Assembly (NCBI GenBank): GCA_022784805.1
Contig: JALFYG010000161.1
Location: 1-11,453 of the forward strand
DNA from: Spirochaetales bacterium
GTDB taxonomy: Bacteria; Spirochaetota; Spirochaetia; Sphaerochaetales; Sphaerochaetaceae
Reading direction: 5' to 3'
DNA: 11,453 nt
This document shows positions 7,555 to 11,453 of the stretch, in pieces. The position numbers were made by a program, and so were the translations under genes. Numbering within the stretch: position 1 is the stretch's first letter; each line of letters begins with the position of its first letter. Under the pieces are notes generated by a model, which was given only the letters and a program-made list of their open reading frames with translations, did no database searches and was not told the DNA's origin.

Positions 7555-8162
7555 GAGCTATATAGTTCCATCAAGATATCATCATAGATGTCGTATCCCG
7601 TATATGCAGCATAGAATGGGCTGAGGGTGGACATGCCGAAGAATGCCTTGCAGGAGATAAAGGATGTCTGTCCTTCATCCACGTTTAGGGTTGCAGAAGC
7701 AACTACGCCGAATGTAAATCCAAGAGGATTTCTTGTCTTTCTCTCTTCTGTTGGGATGAAGGAGACTGCAAATGTTCCTCCGATTCCAAGACCAAGGGCG
7801 GAATCATCAGTGTACTTATCCTTCTGTACATCAAAGAGTGGTCCGATCATTCCATTGATTGTGATATTTGTATTGATGTCTGTTGTAAAGGATGGGCCGA
7901 AGCCAATGGCCATGTCCGCATCATAATCACCTTTTGAGAACTTTTTCAGTCCGAAATCCACGTCAATAAGAGAACCGAATCCGAAAGTTGTCTTTTCTGT
8001 GACAGATGCTCCGTAATGATAGAATGTATGGAAACCCATATATGGTCCTTTGATGGCATTGCTCCATCCGGAATCAAAGCCAAAAGTAAAGAGCTGGCCT
8101 GCTGCGAAAGAGGAGCATATTGTTACTGTTAGAATCAAAAGTATTGTAAGAAGTCTTTTCAT
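7548..8162 (-). CDS. Secreted protein, probable small outer-membrane beta-barrel
   Basis: The 204-residue product begins with a clear signal peptide: MKR, a hydrophobic run, then SSFA followed by AGQ, with cleavage probable near residues 20-21. There is no lipobox Cys, so it is not a lipoprotein. The mature part has alternating polar/hydrophobic strands with many Gly and aromatics (TFGFGSLIDVDFGLKKF, MAIGFGPSFTTDINTNITINGMIGPLF, LGLGIGGTFAVSFIP, LGFTFGVVASATLNV) and ends in Tyr, as expected for an eight-strand-like outer-membrane barrel. The family is not recognised and no function is proposed. The gene converges on the unknown gene to its left, with a 7-bp overlap of the 3' ends. No ribosome site is visible before the ATG; a TTGACA promoter would place the transcript start at or near the ATG. 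Confidence 0.78.
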   Translation of the reverse strand: MKRLLTILLILTVTICSSFAAGQLFTFGFDSGWSNAIKGPYMGFHTFYHYGASVTEKTTFGFGSLIDVDFGLKKFSKGDYDADMAIGFGPSFTTDINTNITINGMIGPLFDVQKDKYTDDSALGLGIGGTFAVSFIPTEERKTRNPLGFTFGVVASATLNVDEGQTSFISCKAFFGMSTLSPFYAAYTGYDIYDDILMELYSSY

Positions 8163-8168
8163 GTGAAA

Positions 8169-8197
8169 AGACTAATACCAGATATATCGAGTGTCAA
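8169..8197 (-). promoter_or_regulatory. Putative promoter of the secreted-protein gene
   Basis: On the - strand a perfect -35 TTGACA (8197-8192) is followed 17 bp later by a weak -10 TAGTCT (8174-8169). Transcription would begin near 8162, the first base of the ATG, matching the lack of a ribosome site. The poor -10 keeps confidence low. Confidence 0.4.
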
Positions 8198-8309
8198 TCT
8201 TGTTGGTGAAATCATCTTCTGGAAGGAAAGGAGTGTGTATAAAGTACCCAAAAGCGGGGCGGAAATGAATGTCAAACGCTTTCTCTTTTGATAGCGAACA
8301 TCTTTTCTC

Positions 8310-8339
8310 TTGACTAAGTAAGTGTAATTGGGTTAATTT
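8310..8339 (+). promoter_or_regulatory. Putative promoter of tRNA-Cys
   Basis: TTGACT (8310-8315) is followed at 17-18 bp by TTAATT/TAATTT (8333-8339), about 19 nt before the mature tRNA 5' end. The -35 is good and the -10 is weak. The rest of the interval 8163-8357 shows nothing else recognisable. Confidence 0.4.
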
Positions 8340-8357
8340 AGCATAGTCTAATGACTT

Positions 8358-8431
8358 GGTGCTGTGCCCGAGCGGCCTAAGGGGACGGTCTGCAAAACCG
8401 TTTTTCATCGGTTCGAATCCGATCGGCACCT
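8358..8431 (+). tRNA. tRNA-Cys (anticodon GCA)
   Basis: A full cloverleaf can be drawn. The acceptor stem is GGTGCTG (8358-8364) with CGGCACC (8424-8430), followed by discriminator T. A D-arm around CCC/GGG has GG in its loop. The anticodon stem ACGGT/ACCGT encloses CTGCAAA with GCA at 8392-8394. The T-arm is ATCGG-TTCGAAT-CCGAT (8407-8423). The 3' CCA is not encoded. With recombinase genes just downstream, the T-arm and 3' acceptor half is the likely attachment core of the neighbouring element; no second copy of this segment is seen within the window. Confidence 0.97.
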
Positions 8432-8437
8432 ATTATG

Positions 8438-8466
8438 CTCTCTCAGAATATGGGAGAGTTTTTTTT
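8438..8466 (+). terminator. Rho-independent terminator after tRNA-Cys
   Basis: A 7-bp stem CTCTCTC (8438-8444) with GGGAGAG (8452-8458), one G-T pair, encloses a 7-nt loop and is followed by eight T. It ends the tRNA transcript 7 nt downstream of the mature tRNA. Confidence 0.9.
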
Positions 8467-8534
8467 ATTGCTACATAAGGAATTATCTATTTCAAAACTT
8501 AGAATTCTCAAGCTGATGGGATGCTCAAAAAAGC

Positions 8535-8567
8535 AAAATGTTGACAAAACGTTGACAAAACGTTGAC
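8535..8567. repeat. Three tandem 11-bp direct repeats, candidate recombinase arm sites
   Basis: The units AAAATGTTGAC (8535-8545), AAAACGTTGAC (8546-8556) and AAAACGTTGAC (8557-8567) are identical but for one base and are spaced about one helical turn apart. They sit between the tRNA terminator and the first recombinase gene, where integrases with an N-terminal arm-binding domain have their accessory sites. Each unit includes TTGACA or TTGACAG, but no good -10 follows at the right distance. Confidence 0.75.
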
Positions 8568-8610
8568 AGAAATTTGAAAGCATTTTTTTGCATCCACAAA
8601 AGGAAGTAGC

Positions 8611-9867
8611 ATGAAAAAGCCTTTCTACGTGACGGTAAGAAAGAAAAAAGATGGAAGACAAAGACTCTGCATAGTGTTTAACAATCCTACTACAGGAGAA
8701 AGGGGAAAGGTGGTCTCCGCCTCTACCCTCTACAAGGAATACTATAAGGGTCAGCCAGAGAAGCTGATGGAAATGCCGACGGGGGGACACTGGAGTACAA
8801 AGCTTATCAACACCTTGTCTCTCTGGGCACTGTCAACAAGCTATGTATCCTTTGACAAGCCAAAGGGGACTGATATTTCTTTCAAAGAGTATGCAACAAA
8901 GTTCTGGACTTATGACGACAGCGATTATGTCTTAAGGAAGAACTCCGAGAAGGAAGGAAGCATCCATCGTTCTTATGTCAAGGATATGCTTTGTGTTCTG
9001 AACAAGCACATATTGCCACGATTGCCGGAAGGAAGGCTTCTATCAGACATTCAGCCTTCAGACGCAGAGAGGATCAAGGATGCCATGCTAAAGGAAGGAA
9101 TCTCCAGTAGTATGATCAACAAAGCCATGAGCTGTATTAGATTGATTTTGGAAGAGGCATACAGACTAGGATATATTGCTGAAGACAAGGCCAGTAGAAT
9201 TATCAATGTCCAAAAGAAGGAGAAGAAGAGAGGAATCCTGACTACGGAAGAGACGTCCAAGCTCCTGTTGTGGCTGAACCAGAATACCAAAGGGTATGAG
9301 AGATACAAGTACCTTACTGTACGGTTTGCGATAGAGACCGGATGCCGAGAGGGAGAGATAGTAGCTTTGACTCCGTCCTGTTTCTCAAAGATGGACAACG
9401 GAAATTATTCCATCCTTATTAAGACTTCTATGTCGGAAAGGGATGGGATAAAGTCAACAAAGAACGGAGAAAGCAGGTATGTTACGGTATCCGCGGATCT
9501 TGGAAATGAGATGCTTGAGTATGCCTCTAACAACCCACTAAATAAGAATGATGGATATGTTTTCTTCTCAAAAGAGAAGCCGGAGAAGCCTCTGCTGAAG
9601 AAAAAGATAAGAGAGGATGCCTTCTACTGGGGCCTTTATTCCATCGGAATCGATGAAGAAGAGAGAAAGGCAAGGAACATCGTATTTCATTCTGAGCGCC
9701 ACTTTTCCGCTGTAAAGCTCAGTCAGCATGGGGATAAGAGACAAATCAAGCTTTCCACCGGACATAAATCTGATACCGTCTTCAACGTTTATGCCGGACA
9801 CCAGACAGAGGAAGATATAGTTGCACTTGACAAAGCACGAGAAAAAGCATTTTGCGATATTTTATAA
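8611..9867 (+). CDS. Tyrosine recombinase / integrase (first copy)
   Basis: This 418-residue phage-type integrase cuts and rejoins DNA through a covalent phosphotyrosine. It has a beta-rich N-terminal region (residues 1-60, KPFYVTVRKKKDGRQRLCIVFNN) that may bind arm sites, a helical SAM-like core-binding domain (about 90-200) and a C-terminal catalytic domain. Catalytic residues are all present: Arg246 (GCREGEIV), Lys284, His360 and Arg363 (HSERH), His385 (TGHKS) and the nucleophile Tyr394 (VYAGH). The box II sequence HSERHF is unusual, the common form being HxLRHT, but the His and Arg are kept. AAAAGGAAG (8598-8606) is a strong ribosome site 4 nt from the ATG. Its closest relative in view is the next gene, with which it shares domain order and the FNVYAGHQTEED tail. 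It probably moves the element at tRNA-Cys. Confidence 0.93.
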   Translation: MKKPFYVTVRKKKDGRQRLCIVFNNPTTGERGKVVSASTLYKEYYKGQPEKLMEMPTGGHWSTKLINTLSLWALSTSYVSFDKPKGTDISFKEYATKFWTYDDSDYVLRKNSEKEGSIHRSYVKDMLCVLNKHILPRLPEGRLLSDIQPSDAERIKDAMLKEGISSSMINKAMSCIRLILEEAYRLGYIAEDKASRIINVQKKEKKRGILTTEETSKLLLWLNQNTKGYERYKYLTVRFAIETGCREGEIVALTPSCFSKMDNGNYSILIKTSMSERDGIKSTKNGESRYVTVSADLGNEMLEYASNNPLNKNDGYVFFSKEKPEKPLLKKKIREDAFYWGLYSIGIDEEERKARNIVFHSERHFSAVKLSQHGDKRQIKLSTGHKSDTVFNVYAGHQTEEDIVALDKAREKAFCDIL

Positions 9868-9963
9868 TTTTAAATACTAAAAGGAATTAATACAAATTTA
9901 TATATAAAAACATACAAATTGATGTATTACCACCAGTTGGTACCATGTTGTAGCTTTACCTGT

Positions 9964-9981
9964 AGGGATAAAAGTGTCCCT
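9964..9981 (+). other. Small hairpin just before the ribosome site of the second integrase
   Basis: AGGGATA (9964-9970) pairs with TGTCCCT (9975-9981), 7 bp including one G-T pair, around an AAAG loop. The ribosome site GGGAGAAG follows at once (9982-9989). There is no T run, so it is not a terminator. It could shape translation starts or mark a processed leader. The rest of the gap between the integrases (9868-9997) is AT-rich, with no clear promoter. Confidence 0.4.
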
Positions 9982-9997
9982 GGGAGAAGCTAGAACG

Positions 9998-11308
9998 GTG
10001 AAGAAATCAGTCTACATAACGTACCGAAAGAATGGAGACAAGAAGACTCCGCAGATTATCTTTAATGACCCTTCTTCCGGGGAAAGAATGGCAGTCCTCT
10101 CTGTTCCTGCGTTATATAAAAGAGTGTATGCGGGAGATTATCGCAAGTTAAATAACCTTCCTTCCAATGATTATTGGACGGAGAAGCGTATCATGGATTT
10201 GGTTATCAAGGCATTGGATAAGGGCCTGATAAAGAAGAATGGCAGAGTAAAGGATTCTCTCTCCTTTATTGAATATGCAACTAAGATCTGGACTTTTGAA
10301 GACTCTCCAAGAGTGGCTAGACTTAATAGAGAAAAATCAGGAAGCCTTCACAAGTCACATGCTGATGATGTTCTAGGAGCTCTCAAGAAGCATGCGTTCC
10401 CTTGTCTACCTGATGATCTTCTATTGGATGAGTTTTCCTTCGTCCAAGCTGAGAAAATTAAGGATTACATGCTTGAAAAGGGTGTCAGCAACAGCACGAT
10501 TAATAAGGTAATGAGTGGAATCCGGGTAGTTCTTGATGAAGCTTTCAGGACTGGACTTGTCAGTGCAAATGAGTCTGAGAGAATCAGGAACGTTAGGACT
10601 GCTTCAGAGTCCTATGGAGTGCTGACTAAAGCAGAGACTCAAGTACTTCTTGCATATCTTGATGAGACATATCCTGTCGGAACTTATGAGAGATACAGAT
10701 ATCTTACCGTAGCTGTTGCCTTGCAGTCATGTGCAAGAGAGGGTGAGATAGTAGTACTAAGACCCTCTAGTCTTCGTAAGTATGACTCTTTCTATACCAT
10801 AGATATCACAAGTTCTTGGAACAGCAAGGAAGGGGAGAAGAGTCCGAAAAATGGAAAGGCAAGGGAGTCTGTCCTGTCTTTGGATCTTGGAGAAGAGCTT
10901 CTTGAGTATGCTAAGAGTAATCCATACCAAAAGGATGATGGCTATATTTTCTTCTCAGAATTGGATCCTTCAAAGCCTTTGGACAAAGATTTAGTCAGAG
11001 AGGGATTCTATGAGACGTTGGAGAAAGCTTTAGGAATGAACTATGAAGAAAGAGTTGATAGAAACATCACTTTCCACTCCCTGCGCCATACTGCGATAGT
11101 CTCTCTGAATCAGGTCACAAGCAAGAGAGAAATCAAGCTAGCCACAGGTCATAGTTCAGACGCCGTCTTCAATGTTTATGCTGGGCATCAGACGGAAGAA
11201 GACCTAAAGAAATTGGCCGATGCAATGAATGATCTTAAGTATACGCCGAAACATATTAGAGAGAAAGGATGGAATAATCAGAATGAAGAAAGTGATGACA
11301 ATGAATGA
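9998..11308 (+). CDS. Tyrosine recombinase / integrase (second, paralogous copy)
   Basis: This is a second phage-type integrase, 436 residues from GTG 9998. The longer start GTG 9974 lacks a ribosome site and adds eight residues with no counterpart in the first copy. GTG 9998 has GGGAGAAG 8 nt upstream and begins MKKSVYITYRKNGDKK, aligning with MKKPFYVTVRKKKDGR. With this start, Lys284, His360, Arg363, His385 and Tyr394 have the same numbers as in the first integrase (Arg is 247 versus 246). It has the same three-domain layout, with canonical HSLRHT. Copies differ throughout, so duplication is old or they arrived separately. The C-terminus extends further (KHIREKGWNNQNEESDDNE) and its coding region overlaps the excisionase-like gene. 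It may serve a second element stacked at this site or work with the first. Confidence 0.9.
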   Translation: MKKSVYITYRKNGDKKTPQIIFNDPSSGERMAVLSVPALYKRVYAGDYRKLNNLPSNDYWTEKRIMDLVIKALDKGLIKKNGRVKDSLSFIEYATKIWTFEDSPRVARLNREKSGSLHKSHADDVLGALKKHAFPCLPDDLLLDEFSFVQAEKIKDYMLEKGVSNSTINKVMSGIRVVLDEAFRTGLVSANESERIRNVRTASESYGVLTKAETQVLLAYLDETYPVGTYERYRYLTVAVALQSCAREGEIVVLRPSSLRKYDSFYTIDITSSWNSKEGEKSPKNGKARESVLSLDLGEELLEYAKSNPYQKDDGYIFFSELDPSKPLDKDLVREGFYETLEKALGMNYEERVDRNITFHSLRHTAIVSLNQVTSKREIKLATGHSSDAVFNVYAGHQTEEDLKKLADAMNDLKYTPKHIREKGWNNQNEESDDNE

Positions 11309-11453
11309 AGTAGCAGACTTCATTGGAGTTAAGAGGGCTACCGTTTGGGGGTATGTGAGGGAGAGAAGACTAGAAGCAAAGAAGATAGGACGCTCATATT
11401 TTGTCTATCCTGACCAAATGGAGCAGTTTTTGGAGTCCTGGCGTCCAGACTTG
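11283..11453 (+). CDS. Excisionase-like helix-turn-helix protein (3' end outside window)
   Basis: Fifty-seven residues are visible before the window ends with the frame still open. The sequence MNEVADFIGVKRATVWGYVRERRLEAKKIGRSYFVYPDQMEQFLES is the winged-helix/MerR-like HTH_17 pattern common in excisionases (recombination directionality factors): helix-turn-helix ADFIGVKRATVWGYV, then a wing with KKIGRSYFVY. The start is uncertain: ATG 11283 (AAAGGA 13 nt upstream), 11295 or 11301 are all in frame. Any choice overlaps the end of the second integrase by 8-26 bp, so the two are likely co-translated. Placement directly after an integrase supports a role in directing excision or controlling the element; a plain transcription factor is possible. 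Confidence 0.82.
   Translation, partial: MKKVMTMNEVADFIGVKRATVWGYVRERRLEAKKIGRSYFVYPDQMEQFLESWRPDL

Larger units (their letters stand above)
8432..11453 (+). mobile_element. Edge of a tRNA-Cys-anchored integrated element (recombination module)
   Basis: Immediately downstream of an intact tRNA come phased direct repeats, two tyrosine recombinase genes pointing away from the tRNA, and an excisionase-like gene. This is the usual layout of the integration end of a genomic island, prophage or integrative conjugative element. The left junction is presumably in the 3' half of the tRNA; the other attachment site and the cargo lie beyond the right edge. The element type cannot be decided from the visible part. 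Confidence 0.6.

Noticed and set aside
8172..8429. 85-codon - strand frame covering the tRNA
   Set aside because: Its first part is the reverse complement of tRNA-Cys (peptide resembling the usual tRNA artefact IGFEPM...), so it is not a gene.
8541..8568. Three TTGACA boxes as tandem promoters
   Set aside because: No acceptable -10 lies 16-18 bp after any of them; the strict 11-bp period fits protein binding sites better.
8443..8790. 115-codon - strand frame
   Set aside because: Covers the terminator, the repeats and the start of the first integrase in antisense; no coding features.
8611..11308. RIT-type trio of recombinases
   Set aside because: Only two recombinases are present and the third gene is an excisionase-like HTH protein; the paralogues are too alike for the three distinct RIT subunits.
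1..11453. CRISPR array or complete insertion sequence
   Set aside because: No regularly spaced repeats beyond the three 11-mers, and no transposase with terminal inverted repeats.

Overview
The window reads as a bacterial chromosome segment of moderate GC with genes packed on both strands, ending in what looks like the edge of a tRNA-anchored mobile island. A lipoprotein with a lipobox and a secreted, probably outer-membrane protein suggest a diderm. The protein style recalls spirochaetes (Sphaerochaeta/Treponema-like), but this is an impression without a marker gene behind it.

Layout. (1) Positions 1-1219, + strand: the 3' part of a Nudix hydrolase, translationally coupled to a SIMPL/DUF541 lipoprotein, closed by a hairpin terminator. 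(2) Positions 1220-1653: an AT-rich stretch with a 22-bp palindrome, then the decayed 3' end of an ABC-transporter ATPase gene (5' truncated and frameshifted). (3) Positions 1654-6297, - strand: a three-gene operon with overlapping ends, transcribed as GH36 alpha-galactosidase-like protein, then GpsA-type glycerol-3-phosphate dehydrogenase, then MATE exporter. (4) A 63-bp divergent intergenic region with a 23-bp dyad separates this operon from a + strand gene of unknown function (6361-7554), possibly with a sugar-mutarotase-like beta-sandwich. That gene overlaps tail-to-tail with a secreted protein gene on the - strand (7548-8162). (5) Positions 8358-8466: tRNA-Cys(GCA) and its terminator. (6) Positions 8535-11453: three tandem 11-bp repeats, two paralogous tyrosine recombinases in a row, and the start of an excisionase-like helix-turn-helix gene overlapping the second recombinase. 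This is the recombination module of an integrated element whose body lies beyond the right edge.

Most notable observations. The GH36 protein keeps the fold and substrate-pocket motifs but has Gly where the catalytic nucleophile Asp belongs, Glu for the acid/base Asp and Ala for the pocket Cys, so it is either a pseudoenzyme or an enzyme with altered chemistry. It is coupled to a dehydrogenase and an exporter that are not usual partners of an alpha-galactosidase. The two recombinases have intact catalytic residues at almost identical numbering once the second is given a GTG start at 9998. The three phased repeats just upstream of the first are good candidates for recombinase arm-binding sites. 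No CRISPR array, rRNA or complete insertion sequence was seen.
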